DNA of 64,000 bases, taken from the NCBI RefSeq assembly GCF_024346355.1, contig NZ_JAGQCU010000016.1:1-64000 (forward strand). Reading direction: 5' to 3'. The position numbers and the translations under genes are program-made. How positions within the stretch are numbered: position 1 is the stretch's first letter; every line of letters starts with the position of its first letter. This document shows, piece after piece, positions 35,696 through 45,800 of the stretch. The notes beneath the pieces are model-generated. The model worked only from the letters and a program-made list of their open reading frames with translations. It made no database searches and had not been told where the DNA came from. The stretch comes from Cyanobium sp. ATX 6A2. GTDB taxonomy: Bacteria; Cyanobacteriota; Cyanobacteriia; PCC-6307; Cyanobiaceae.

Positions 35696-37831
35696 ATGCT
35701 CAGCACTCCGGGCAGCGCCAAGGCCAGCAGCGATCAGCAGGCGCAGCGGCAGCCCCTGCTGAGCGGCGAGGGGCTGCCGCTGTTTGAGGCCATCACCCCC
35801 GAGCAGGTGGACAGTGCCATCCCGGCCCTGCTGGCCGAGCTCAGCGACGAGCTGAGCCGGCTGGAGGCGCGCCTGGGCGTTCACGGTGGGGAGAGCGACC
35901 AGCCCCGGCCCGCCATCGGCTGGGAGGACCTGATGGATCCCCTGCACCATCTCGAGGAGCGGCTGCGCTGGAGCTGGGGGGTGGTAAGCCATCTGCACGG
36001 CGTGTGCAACACCCCCGAGCTGCGCCAGGCCTATCAGAACCAGCAGGGCGCCGTGGTGGCCTTCGGCAGCCGCGCCGGCCAGAGCAAGCCGATCTATCAG
36101 GCCCTGCAGCAGCTGGCGACCCAGCCCCTCGACACCACCCAGCGGCGGATCGTGGAGGCCGAGCTGCGCCACATGCAATTGCGGGGTGTGGGACTGGAGG
36201 GGCCGGAGCAGGAGGCCTTCAACGCCGCCACCGCCGAACTGGCCCAGCTGGCCAGCCAATTCGGCAACCACGTGCTCGATGCCACCAACGCGTGGAGCCT
36301 CACGCTCAGCAGTGAGGAGGAGCTGGATGGCCTGCCCGAGAGCCTGCGCAATCTGCTCGCCCAGGCCGCCCGCGATGCCGGTGAGCAGGGCTGGCGGCTG
36401 GGGCTGGACATGCCCCGGGTGCTGCCGTTCCTCAAGTACAGCCGCCGCCGGGATCTGCGCGAAACCGTGTACCGCGCCCAGGTGGGCCGCGCCTCCAGCG
36501 GTGAGGGCAACAACCGGCCCCTGATCGAGACGATCCTCACCCTGCGGCTGGAGCAGGCCCGGCGTCTCGGCTACGCCAACTGGGCGGAGGTGAGCCTGGC
36601 CAGCAAGATGGCCGGCTCGGTGGCTGAAGTGGAGCAGCTGCTCCACGACCTGTGCTCCGCGGCCTACCCCGCCGCCGAGCAGGAGCTGCAGGAGCTGCGC
36701 GCCTGCGCCCAGCGCCATGGCGCCCCGGAAGCAGACGACCTCAAGCCCTGGGATGTGAGCCACTGGGCCGAGCTGCTGCGCCGCGAGAGCTTCGATCTCG
36801 ACGCCGAGGCGCTGCGACCCTGGTTCCCGCTGGAGCAGGTGCTGCAGGGGCTGTTCGGCCTCTGCCAGCGGCTGTTCGACATCCGCATCGTGGCCACTGA
36901 GGCCGGTGAGGCCCCCACCTGGCACCCGGATGTGCGCTACTTCCGGGTGCTCGACGGGGCCAGCGGCGATCCGCTGGCGGCCTTCTATCTCGATCCCTAC
37001 AGCCGGCCGGGCAGCAAGCGCGGTGGCGCCTGGATGGACGAGTGCCTGGGTCGCACCAACACCCGCGCCGGCGAGCCGGTGCTGCCGGTGGCCTACCTGA
37101 TCTGCAACCAGAGCCCGCCGGTGGGCGACACCCCCAGCCTGATGACCTTCGAGGAGGTGGAAACCCTCTTCCATGAGTTCGGCCACGGCCTCCAGCACAT
37201 GCTCACCACCGTGGAGCGGCCCCAGGCCGCCGGCATCAGCAACGTGGAGTGGGATGCGGTGGAGCTGCCCAGCCAGTTCATGGAGAACTGGTGTTACGAC
37301 CGCACCACCCTGATGGGCATGGCCCGCCACTGGCAGAGCGGCGCACCGCTGCCTGAGGAGGAGTATCAGAAACTGCTGGCCGCCCGCACCTTCATGGGCG
37401 GCACGGCCACCCTGCGCCAGGTGCACTTCGCCCTCACCGACCTGCGCCTGCACAGCCAGTGGGCCCCCGACAGCGGCCAGAGCCCGGAGCAGCTGCGCCG
37501 GGAGCTGGCCCGCACCACCACGGTGCTGGAGCCGATTCCCGAGGACGCCTTCCTCTGCTCCTTCAGCCACATCTTCGCCGGCGGCTACTCGGCGGGCTAC
37601 TACTCCTACAAGTGGGCCGAGGTGCTCAGCGCCGACGCCTTCAGCGCCTTTGAGGAAGTGGGCCTGGAGGACGAGGAGCAGGTGGTGGCCACGGGCCGCC
37701 GCTTCCGCGACACCGTGCTCAGCCTTGGCGGCAGCCGCTCACCGGCGGAGGTGTTCGAGGCCTTCCGCGGCCGGGCGCCCAGCCCCGAGGCCCTGATCCG
37801 CCACTCCGGGCTGGCCACCGAGCCGGTCTGA
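35696..37831 (+). CDS. prlC: Oligopeptidase A (M3 family)
   Basis: A cytoplasmic zinc metallopeptidase of the M3 family that degrades peptides, including cleaved signal peptides. The 711-aa protein carries the zinc motif HEFGH at residues 493-497 with the downstream Glu in NVEWDAVELPSQF. N-terminal helical domain from LFEAITPEQVDSAIPALL. The ATG at 35696 was chosen; a TTG three codons upstream is possible. It follows ndhD by about 50 bases on the same strand and converges on the lipase-like gene. Confidence 0.94.
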   Translation: MLSTPGSAKASSDQQAQRQPLLSGEGLPLFEAITPEQVDSAIPALLAELSDELSRLEARLGVHGGESDQPRPAIGWEDLMDPLHHLEERLRWSWGVVSHLHGVCNTPELRQAYQNQQGAVVAFGSRAGQSKPIYQALQQLATQPLDTTQRRIVEAELRHMQLRGVGLEGPEQEAFNAATAELAQLASQFGNHVLDATNAWSLTLSSEEELDGLPESLRNLLAQAARDAGEQGWRLGLDMPRVLPFLKYSRRRDLRETVYRAQVGRASSGEGNNRPLIETILTLRLEQARRLGYANWAEVSLASKMAGSVAEVEQLLHDLCSAAYPAAEQELQELRACAQRHGAPEADDLKPWDVSHWAELLRRESFDLDAEALRPWFPLEQVLQGLFGLCQRLFDIRIVATEAGEAPTWHPDVRYFRVLDGASGDPLAAFYLDPYSRPGSKRGGAWMDECLGRTNTRAGEPVLPVAYLICNQSPPVGDTPSLMTFEEVETLFHEFGHGLQHMLTTVERPQAAGISNVEWDAVELPSQFMENWCYDRTTLMGMARHWQSGAPLPEEEYQKLLAARTFMGGTATLRQVHFALTDLRLHSQWAPDSGQSPEQLRRELARTTTVLEPIPEDAFLCSFSHIFAGGYSAGYYSYKWAEVLSADAFSAFEEVGLEDEEQVVATGRRFRDTVLSLGGSRSPAEVFEAFRGRAPSPEALIRHSGLATEPV

Positions 37832-37853
37832 GCGTCGCCAGCCCCTGCTGCAC

Positions 37854-38516
37854 TCACGGCCGCAGCAGCTCCTTCACGATCGGCACCAGCCCGGAGGGGC
37901 TGGTGATCAGCTGCTGGTGGTGCCACACCGGCAGCTGATGCTTCGGCCCCACGGGCAGCACGCCGGTCCAGCTGGGCACCACCATCTGGTCGCTCAGGCA
38001 CCAGAAGCTGGTGCATGCCACCCCCTCCAGGCCGGCGGGATCGTCGTTCAGCCGCTGCAGCAGGGGACTGCCGGGCCGCAGGTCGGCGACGGTGGACAGC
38101 CAGCGGCGGGGCCAGGGCAGCGCCAGCAGACTGCCCTGCTGGGGACTGCCGACGCTGATGAAGCGGCGGGTGCGCCGCCGCCCGCCCTGCAGCTGAATCC
38201 AGCTGCGCGCGATCACCCCGCCGAGGGAAAAGCCGAGCACGTCCACCTCCTGGTCGGGCCCGAAGCGGGCCTCCACGGCCTGCCCCAGCTCCTTGGCCAG
38301 CTCCAGCACCGGCCGTTCCCCAAGACCATGGGGCAGGTGGGGCACCAACACCGGATCACGGCGGCCCTCGAGCTGCTTCTCCAGGCGCCGGAACAGGCCC
38401 GGGGTGTCCCAGAGGCCGTGCACCAGCACAAGCGGCGGCGGCGCGGGGCTGGACGCACGCTCGGGCTGTTGGGTGCCGGGCTGGGGGGTGTCTGATGCAG
38501 GCTGCGGGCTGGACAT
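37854..38516 (-). CDS. Alpha/beta hydrolase, lipase/esterase-like
   Basis: A 220-aa alpha/beta hydrolase. The N-terminus is Pro/Ser-rich, then PPLVLVHGLWDTPG supplies the oxyanion region, GFSLGG (Ser97) is the nucleophile elbow, and SDQMVVPSW and HHQQL are in the places of the Asp and His. The layout resembles class-2 lipases and PGAP1-like esterases. Substrate unknown; it may act on lipids or esters in the cytoplasm because no clear signal peptide is present. It is divergent from the phosphotransferase gene with about 45 bases between starts. Confidence 0.8.
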   Translation of the reverse strand: MSSPQPASDTPQPGTQQPERASSPAPPPLVLVHGLWDTPGLFRRLEKQLEGRRDPVLVPHLPHGLGERPVLELAKELGQAVEARFGPDQEVDVLGFSLGGVIARSWIQLQGGRRRTRRFISVGSPQQGSLLALPWPRRWLSTVADLRPGSPLLQRLNDDPAGLEGVACTSFWCLSDQMVVPSWTGVLPVGPKHQLPVWHHQQLITSPSGLVPIVKELLRP

Positions 38517-38561
38517 GACGACGACCGGAACACGGAGGTCCGCTCAGGTCAGGATGGCGCC

Positions 38562-39719
38562 ATGAGCGCCCACGTCGACCCCCCCGCCACGTCCCCCGCC
38601 CCCGCCGGCAGCGACCCGCCGCAGGCCATCGCCGAGGCCTTTGCCATCGCTCAGGCCTTTGCCATCGCCGGCCCGGTGCGGGAGCTGACACCCCTGGGCA
38701 ACGGCAACGTCAACGACACCTACCGGGTGGAGGCCGCCGACGGGCGGCGCTACGTGCTGCAGCGTCTCAACACCCAGGTGTTCCCGCGGCCGGAGCTGGT
38801 GATCGACAACATCGCCCGCCTCGGCGCCCATGTGGCCGATCGGCCCCTGACCCTGGAGCGCAGCGGCCGGCTCTGGGAGCTGCCGCGGCTGATCCCCACC
38901 CGCGCCCACCGGCGGCTGTGGCTGGAGCACAACGGCCTGCCCTGGCGCCTGAGCACCCACATCGAGGACACCGTGGTCCACGACACGGTTCAGGACGCCA
39001 GCCATGCCCGCGAGGTGGGTCGTGCCCTGGGACGCTTCCACCTGCTCATCCACGACCTGCCCTGCGACCAGCTGGCCGACACCCTCGAGGGCTTCCATGT
39101 GACTCCTCGCTATCTGGCGGCCTATCAGCAGCTGGCTGCGCAGCGCGGGAGCAGCGCCGACTGCGAGGTCAGCCGCTGGTGCAGCGCCTTCGTGGAGCAG
39201 CGGCAGGAGCTGGCACCAGCCCTGGAGCGGGCCCGCGAGCGGGGGCTCCTGAAGCTGCGGCCGATCCACGGCGATCCCAAGGTGAACAACGTGCTGCTCG
39301 ATCGCCACAGCGGCGAAGCGGTGGCGCTGGTGGACCTGGACACAGTGAAGCCCGGGCTGGTGCAGTACGACATCGGCGACTGCCTGCGCTCGGGCTGCAA
39401 TCCGGCGGGGGAGGAGGCCAGCGATCCAGCCGCCGTGCGGTTTGATCTGGCCCTCTGCCGCCCGATGCTGGCGGGGTATCTGGAGCTGGCCCGGCCCTGG
39501 CTCAGTGATGCCGATCTCCACTACATCCCCGTGGCGGTGCGCCTGATCGCCTTTGAGCTCGGCCTGCGCTTCTTCAGCGATCACCTGGCCGGCAACCGCT
39601 ACTTCAAGTGCCGCCACCCCGGCCACAACCTGCAGCGGGCCCTGGTGCAGTTCCGGCTCACCGAGAGCATTGAGGCCCAGCACGAGGAGATCCGCAAACT
39701 GGTGGAGGACCTGGCCTGA
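38562..39719 (+). CDS. APH-fold kinase, possibly N-acetylhexosamine kinase-like
   Basis: A 385-aa small-molecule kinase of the aminoglycoside-phosphotransferase fold. The N-lobe has LGNGNVNDTYRV and the Lys-like GRRYVLQRLN; the catalytic loop is IHGDPKVNNVLLD and the metal site is ALVDLDTVKPG, a pattern seen in N-acetylhexosamine 1-kinases, so a sugar substrate is likely but not proven. Near the N-terminus the six-residue unit EAFAIA is followed by QAFAIA, encoded by an 18-bp tandem duplication (38635-38670). The stop overlaps the next gene by one base (TGATG). Confidence 0.78.
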   Translation: MSAHVDPPATSPAPAGSDPPQAIAEAFAIAQAFAIAGPVRELTPLGNGNVNDTYRVEAADGRRYVLQRLNTQVFPRPELVIDNIARLGAHVADRPLTLERSGRLWELPRLIPTRAHRRLWLEHNGLPWRLSTHIEDTVVHDTVQDASHAREVGRALGRFHLLIHDLPCDQLADTLEGFHVTPRYLAAYQQLAAQRGSSADCEVSRWCSAFVEQRQELAPALERARERGLLKLRPIHGDPKVNNVLLDRHSGEAVALVDLDTVKPGLVQYDIGDCLRSGCNPAGEEASDPAAVRFDLALCRPMLAGYLELARPWLSDADLHYIPVAVRLIAFELGLRFFSDHLAGNRYFKCRHPGHNLQRALVQFRLTESIEAQHEEIRKLVEDLA

Positions 39720-40270
39720 TGCTGGCGGCGGAGCTACAGTGCCATGGGCTTCAGCCGGCACCACCAGACCAACCACAGGCTTCCGCGCTGAGGATCAGCG
39801 CCCGGGCCGAGCGCCACGGCCCGGAGCTGCGGCTCAGCTACATCCTCAGTGGGCCCCTCGAGCAGCTGCGGGTTCCCCCGCCAGAGCCCCAGCCCCAACG
39901 CCGCGACGGGCTCTGGCACCACACCTGCCTGGAGGCCTTCCTGGCGGTGGCAGGGCGGGAGCCCTACTGGGAGCTCAACCTGGCGCCGGCGGGCCACTGG
40001 AACCTCTACCGGCTGGATGGCTACCGCCGCAACCTGCGCCCCGAACCGGCCCTGCAGGCCCTGGCCCTGGAGGTGGAGCGCTCGGCCTGCAACCTCCAAC
40101 TGCGGGCCAGGCTGCCGCTGCCCCCGGCCCTGGCCGAAGCAACAGAGCTGGAGCTGGCGCTCACCGCCGTGCTCGAGCACGGGGATGGAGCTCTCAGCTA
40201 CTGGGCCCTGGCCCATCCACCCGGGGAGCCCGACTTCCACTGGCGCGGCGGATGGCGACACTGCCGGTGA
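39719..40270 (+). CDS. DOMON-like domain protein
   Basis: A 183-aa protein whose centre (DGLWHHTCLEAFLAVAG, YWELNLAPAGHWNLYRLDGY) matches the DOMON-like beta-sandwich family, related to sugar- and heme-binding modules. No signal peptide, so it appears to be cytoplasmic, and no catalytic residues are suggested. Translation is coupled to the kinase gene (one-base overlap TGATG), which suggests that the two proteins deal with the same sugar or ligand. Its 3' end overlaps the convergent folB gene by 77 bases. Confidence 0.78.
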   Translation: MLAAELQCHGLQPAPPDQPQASALRISARAERHGPELRLSYILSGPLEQLRVPPPEPQPQRRDGLWHHTCLEAFLAVAGREPYWELNLAPAGHWNLYRLDGYRRNLRPEPALQALALEVERSACNLQLRARLPLPPALAEATELELALTAVLEHGDGALSYWALAHPPGEPDFHWRGGWRHCR

Positions 40271-40595
40271 AGCCCGGCACGGGGGCCGCGCACTTGCGCA
40301 GCTCCAGCTGCACCGGCAGGGGCCCATGGCGCGCGGCAATCAGCTCGAGAATGCACTGGCCGTAGTGCTCGAGGGTGTGGCAGTGGATCTGCCTGGCCTG
40401 GCGCTGCAGGGAGCTGATCAGAGTGCCGTAGTCGAGGGTGTCGGCCAGCTGATCACTGCGGCCACAGGCCGCCAGATCCACACCCAGCTCCAGATCCAGC
40501 TCGAACCACTGGCCCCGCTCCCGCTCGAACGCAAGCACGCCCACATGGGCCCAGAGCCTCAGCCCCCGCACCACGATGCGATCGCCGTGGCTCAC
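40194..40595 (-). CDS. folB: Dihydroneopterin aldolase
   Basis: Folate pathway enzyme converting dihydroneopterin to 6-hydroxymethyl-dihydropterin and glycolaldehyde. The 133-aa protein has [21 protein letters not shown] with the catalytic-site Glu24, [22 protein letters not shown] and the C-terminal Lys in [11 protein letters not shown]. The enzyme normally ends soon after this; here about 20 extra residues run into the convergent DOMON-like gene, a 77-base antisense overlap. The ATG overlaps the proA stop by four bases, so folB is translated with proA. Confidence 0.92.
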   Translation of the reverse strand: MSHGDRIVVRGLRLWAHVGVLAFERERGQWFELDLELGVDLAACGRSDQLADTLDYGTLISSLQRQARQIHCHTLEHYGQCILELIAARHGPLPVQLELRKCAAPVPGFTGSVAIRRASGSRAPRVDGPGPSS

Positions 40596-41935
40596 AGGGG
40601 CAGGGGGCGGTGGCTGAAGCGGCGCTCGCCGCTGGCGTAGTCGGCGGCGATGTGGCCCTCACCGCGCAGCCGATAGCGGTAGGTGACCAACCCCTCCAGA
40701 CCCACCGGCCCGCGGGGCGGCAGGGTCTGGGTGCTGATGCCCACCTCGGCCCCGAAGCCATAGCGGAAGCCGTCGGCGAAGCGGGTGGAGCAGTTGAGGT
40801 ACACCCCGGCGCTGTCCACGGCCGCCAGGAAGCGATCGGCCGCCCGCGGATCGGTGGTGCAGATGGCGTCGGTGTGGCGGGATCCGTAGCTGGCGATGTG
40901 CTCGAGGGCCTGATGCAGGCTGGCCACCACCCTCACCGCCAGGATCAGGTCGGAATACTCCGTGCGCCAGTCGTCCTCGCCGGCGATGCCGCTCACCCCC
41001 AGGGAACGGGCGGCGGCGTCTCCCCGCAGGTCCACCCCGGCGGCGCTGAAGGCCGCCACGGCCATCGGCAGGAACACCGGCGCGATGGCCTCGTGCACCA
41101 GCAGGGTTTCGATCGCGTTGCAGGCGGCGGGGTACTGGGTCTTGGCATCGATCGCCACCGCTAGGGCCTGATCGACATCCACCTGCCGATCCACATACAG
41201 GTGGCAGACGCCGTCGGCGTGCCCGAGCACGGGGATGCGGGTGTTGTCCTGGATGAAGCGCACCAGGGCGTTGGAGCCGCGGGGAATGATCAGGTCCACC
41301 AGGCCGTCGAGGCGCAGCAGGGCCAGGCTCTCCTGGCGGCTGGTGAGCAGCTCCAGGGCACTGGGTTCCACGGCGCTGCCCGCCAGACCCGCCCGCAAAG
41401 CATCCACGATCGCGGCACAGCTCTGGCTGGCTTCCCGCCCGCCCTTGAGCAGGGCGCCGTTGCCGGAGCGGATCGCCAGCGAGGCGATCTGCATCACCGC
41501 ATCGGGCCGGGCCTCGAAGATCACCCCCAGCACCCCCAGGGGCACCGTGATGCGCTCCAGCACCAGCCCCTGATCCAGTTCGGTGTGCAGCTGGCGACGG
41601 CCCAGCGGATCCGGCAGGGCGGCCACCTGACGCACGCCGGTGATGGCGGCATCGAGCTTGGTGGCGTCGAGCTTCAGCCGGGCCACCAGCGCCGGCGCCA
41701 GGCCATCGGCGCCAGCGGCCTCCAGATCGGCCCGGTTGGCGGCCAGAATCAACCCGCGCTGGCGCTCCAGGCCGTCGGCCAGGGCCTTCACGGCGGCGCG
41801 GCGCTGCCGATCGCCCAGCTGACCCAGGGCGGTGGCGCTGCGGCGCACGGCCAGCGCCCGCTGCAACAGCTCGGGGCTGGGATCGGGCACCCCTGGATCG
41901 GGCACCGCAGACGGGCTCAGGGCAGATCTGCTCAT
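40592..41935 (-). CDS. proA: Gamma-glutamyl phosphate reductase
   Basis: Second step of proline synthesis: reduces glutamyl phosphate with NADPH. The 447-aa aldehyde-dehydrogenase-fold enzyme has [30 protein letters not shown], the catalytic-Cys motif [14 protein letters not shown] (relatives have xVCNALETLLVH), and [21 protein letters not shown] near the C-terminus. An open frame runs 27 codons further upstream, but [10 protein letters not shown] at 41935 begins the usual N-terminus. It lies seven bases downstream of the ROK kinase gene on the same strand and overlaps folB. Confidence 0.95.
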   Translation of the reverse strand: MSRSALSPSAVPDPGVPDPSPELLQRALAVRRSATALGQLGDRQRRAAVKALADGLERQRGLILAANRADLEAAGADGLAPALVARLKLDATKLDAAITGVRQVAALPDPLGRRQLHTELDQGLVLERITVPLGVLGVIFEARPDAVMQIASLAIRSGNGALLKGGREASQSCAAIVDALRAGLAGSAVEPSALELLTSRQESLALLRLDGLVDLIIPRGSNALVRFIQDNTRIPVLGHADGVCHLYVDRQVDVDQALAVAIDAKTQYPAACNAIETLLVHEAIAPVFLPMAVAAFSAAGVDLRGDAAARSLGVSGIAGEDDWRTEYSDLILAVRVVASLHQALEHIASYGSRHTDAICTTDPRAADRFLAAVDSAGVYLNCSTRFADGFRYGFGAEVGISTQTLPPRGPVGLEGLVTYRYRLRGEGHIAADYASGERRFSHRPLPL

Positions 41936-41942
41936 GCCGCCA

Positions 41943-42893
41943 TCATCCCAAGGCGCGCGCCGCGTCCGGTGCCAGGCGATCGAGGGCCAGGCGGGCCGCT
42001 CCCAGGCGGCCAGCACCGTTGCCGAGGGCGCAGCGCTCGATCCGCAGCCCCTCGCGGCTCACCGCCAGCACCCGCTCCCGCACCTGCTGCCACACCGCCG
42101 GCAGGAAGTGCTCACTGGCGGCGCTGAGGCCGCCGCCGATCAGCACCAGCTGGGGCGTGAACAGGTAGAGCAGGGAACTCAGCCCCACCCCCAGCCGCTC
42201 CCCGTAGGCCTGCCACACCGCCAGGGCCTCGGCATCCCCGAGCTCAGCGCGGCGGCAGAGTTCCCGCGGCTCGAGGGGGCTGAGGCGGGCCAGCCCGGCC
42301 CGGCTGCAGTAGCTCTCCAGGGAGCCCCGGTTGCCGCTGTTGCAGGGGGGACCATCGGGCTGGATGCCGATCAGGCCCGGCTCGCCGGCGGCCCCGCTGC
42401 GGCCGGTGAACAGTCGGCCATCCAGCAGCACGGCGCCTCCCACCCCGGTGCCCAGGGTGAGCAGCAGCGCATCCTCAGAGCCCCGGGCCGCCCCGCGCCA
42501 GAGTTCGCCGATGGCGGCGCAGTTGGCGTCGTTGGCACAGGTCACCCGCCGCTCCAGAAGCGCTTCGAGCCAGCCGGCCAGGGGCACTTCGCGCCAGCCG
42601 GGAAGATTGATGGCGATGCGGGCCACACGGCCGCTGCGATCACTGGGCCCGGGATGGCCCACCCCCACCAGCGGCGCCAGACGGGCGGGATCCAGCTGGG
42701 CAATCGCCTCGACGATGGCCACGGTCACCGCGCCGGGCATGGCGGGCTGGGGGGTGGGCACCTCCAGGGCCTCCAGCAGCAGTCCGGCGGTGTCGAAGCG
42801 GCCCAGCTTGATCGCCGTGCCACCCAGGTCCACGCCGATCACCTGCTGGTCCGTGCCGCCGGCCGCCGCATCCCCTGTCCTGGGTGTCTGCAT
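41943..42893 (-). CDS. ROK-family sugar kinase without zinc cysteines
   Basis: A 316-aa sugar kinase of the ROK family: [13 protein letters not shown] (ATP phosphate loop), [21 protein letters not shown] with the catalytic Asp, [12 protein letters not shown] and [12 protein letters not shown] enzymes usually bind a structural zinc with CxCGxxGCxE; here the segment is [10 protein letters not shown], so two of the expected cysteines are Ser, though the Glu that contacts the sugar remains. The likely substrate is glucose (ATP- or polyphosphate-dependent) by family similarity. It starts one base after the stop of the giant tamB gene, so it is probably expressed from that transcript. Confidence 0.85.
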   Translation of the reverse strand: MQTPRTGDAAAGGTDQQVIGVDLGGTAIKLGRFDTAGLLLEALEVPTPQPAMPGAVTVAIVEAIAQLDPARLAPLVGVGHPGPSDRSGRVARIAINLPGWREVPLAGWLEALLERRVTCANDANCAAIGELWRGAARGSEDALLLTLGTGVGGAVLLDGRLFTGRSGAAGEPGLIGIQPDGPPCNSGNRGSLESYCSRAGLARLSPLEPRELCRRAELGDAEALAVWQAYGERLGVGLSSLLYLFTPQLVLIGGGLSAASEHFLPAVWQQVRERVLAVSREGLRIERCALGNGAGRLGAARLALDRLAPDAARALG

Positions 42894-42894
42894 C

Positions 42895-45800
42895 TCAGAA
42901 GCGGAAGAACACCTGCAGCTGGGTCTGCCAGGCCCCTTCGGTGTCCAGCGATCCCTGCAGGTTCACGAGGTCGGAGGCGCGGAAGGTGAGGTTGACCTGC
43001 GGGGGCACATCGGTGCGATTGGGAGCGGCGAGCACGGAGAAGTTGAACTGCTCGCTCACATCCACACCCACCTCGGTGGCCAGCACCAGAGCCGGCGGCA
43101 CGCGCCCGGAGCGCTGGTTGGAGCCTCGGCCCACCTCCTGGTTCACGAAGGTGGGGTAGATCGCGAAGCTGAGGCGCTCGCCGAAGGCCTCCCCCAGGGT
43201 TCCGAGCACCGGGGAGAGCAAGGTCTGCCCCAGCACCGTGGCCAGCGCCGCTCCGGCGGAATCGCCGCCGAGACCGGCCAGGGAGTTGCCGCCGATCAGC
43301 GCCAGCAGGCGATCCTCCGGCAGGGCGGGGGTGCTGCGCAGGCTGATGTTGTCCGCCAGGCGATCGGCCGGACCGCTCACCGACAGGAACACCTGCACCA
43401 GGTTGAGCTGGTTGAGGGAACCGAGGCCACTCTGCTGCTCCGCCAGGGAGGTGGCGGCGATGGAGGTGGAACCACTGCCGCTCAGCACACCGCCGCTGGT
43501 GATGGTGTCGGACACGCGGGTGCGCAGCGTGATGTCCAGGAAGGGAATCAGCCCCAGCGAAGGGGTGAACACGGCCACGTTGGGGGAGTTGCGGTCGAGC
43601 ACGAAATTGGTGGTGAACAGGTTCAGCCGTCCCCGCTCCAGCTTCACCACCCCCCGGGCCTCGATGTCGGGGCTCAGGGGTCCGTCGATGCGCAGGCTGC
43701 CGCTGGTCTTGAAATCGGCGAGCTGCGGCACCACAACGCTGAAATCCTCTCCGAGGCTGATCCGCAGACCGTCGAAGCCGAGGAAGCTCACGTTCGGCAC
43801 CAGGGCGCGCAGATCCTCGCCGTTGCGGCTGTCCAGCTCCGGCCCGAGCAGCACCAGGGGCTCCTGAAAGTCCCAGCTCTGTTCGGCCAGCTCCTGCACC
43901 GAGGCCACGGTCTGACTGCCGGGCTCCTCGCCGGCCAGCCGGCCGGGCTGCACGTTGACCGAGCCGTTGGCCAGGGCCAGAGCGCCACCGACCCGCAGGG
44001 CGGTGAGGCTGCCACCCACCACCAGCTCGCCGTCGATGTCGGTGGCGAGGCGCGGCGAGCGGTAGGGCAGTCCCTCGAGGGCGAGCAGCAGACGGGCTGG
44101 CTCCCCCTCAGCGCCCACCTGGGGGCTGAACAGGCCGAGGCTGCCGCTGCCGCTGAGCGTGCCCTCGCCTCCCACCCGGGCACTGAACTCCTGCAGGAGC
44201 AGCTGTTCGAAGTCGAACAGCAGCGTGGCCTGGAGATCGTCCACCTCCTGGTCCAACAGCGTCAGCTGGCCGTTCTGGATACGCAGGAAGCCATTGGCGA
44301 TCGGGCGCTCCAGGCTGCCCCGCACGAGAAGCTGCAGGTCGGCGCTGCCCTCCTGCCACACCAGCGTCGGCTGGGCCAGTCGGCTCAGGAAGATGAGCCC
44401 GTCATCGCGGCTGGTGGCCCGCAGTTCGATCCCCTCGTCGGTTGGATCCAGCGGCACCCGGCCCGCCAGATCGATGCCGCTGTCGGCGCCGTCGGCCCGC
44501 AGGGCCAGATCCACGGCGATGGCGTTGCCCTCCAACTGCACACTGCCGCGCTGCAGGGCGAGCTCGGTGTCGCCCAGGGTGGCGTCGTCGAGAACCAGCT
44601 CCAGAGCCAGGGCCGGCTCCGCGCCCAGGGTGTAGGTGCCCGTGGAAGACACCCGACCCCGCAGTTCGTCGGGCACAGGGGTGAACAGGGCCAGCAGGGA
44701 GATGGGCACGCCGGAGAAGCCGAAGCTGCCCGAGCCCAGGCGCGCCGGCCCGTTGAGCTCCAGCCGCAGGGGCTCGCCGGTGAGGGCCTGATCGCGGTCC
44801 TGGCCCGGGAACCAGAGATGGCCCTCAACGGAGCCATCGATGCGGGTGTCGGCCAGCCGCGGACCACTGAGCTCCATCTCCAGATCAAAGCGGGCCGCCA
44901 CTCCCTCCAGCCGCTGCGCCGGGGTGAGGCGCTCGCGCTGGTCCACCAGGGCCTGGCGCAGGCGGGCATGGGCCCGGTTGAGGGCCACCAGCAGATCGTC
45001 GATGCTGCCGCCCATCGTGTCGATCATCAGGCTGCCGAGATCGGCGGCGCTGCCGGGATCGATGCCGGGCTCGCCGCGCCAGCGGGGCCAGGCCTCCAGC
45101 ATCCGCCGCACCAGGCCGTCATCGAGATTGCGGCCACTCAGGCGGGCCACGTAATCACCCCGCCAGATGCCGCTCCACTCGAGATCGAGCTCGCCACCGC
45201 CCTCGGTCGTGATCTCCCCGGTGGCCTGATAGCGGCGGTCGCGGTAGCTGCCGTCGAGCACCACCCGGCGCACCGGCACCCCCAGCAGCGCGGGCTGATC
45301 GAGCTCCACCCGGCCCAGGAAGGCCAGGGGCTGCAGCTCCAGCACCCCAGCCCCGCTGAGTCCACCACGCAGGGCGCGCCACTCGCCTGTGGGCCCCAGC
45401 GCCAGCTGCAGGCCCACGAGGGGGAAATCCGTGGCAGTCCAGTTGTAGGCGCGGGGACTGCCCTCCAGACGCAGGCGGCCGTCGTTGCGCTCCAGGCTCA
45501 CGGCCACCGGCACCCAGCGGCGATCGAGCCTGGCCTCCAGCCGGCCGGGCGGAGCCTCGCCGCGGCTGGTCATCCGCAGCCGGCCGCCGCCGGCAGGGTC
45601 GCCGAACCAGTTGCCCTCCCAGGTTTCGGCCACCAGCAGCGGCCCCGCACCGGGCTGCTCCAGTCGCAGGAAAAATTCCGGGGTGAGGCCGCTGAGGGGG
45701 CCGCGGATCGTGCCCTCGGCGTCGGCCACGCCGTGCAATTCGGCGCCGAGCAGCGGACTCAGGCGGGGCAGCGGAAAGCGCTGCAGCTGCAGGCGCAGAT

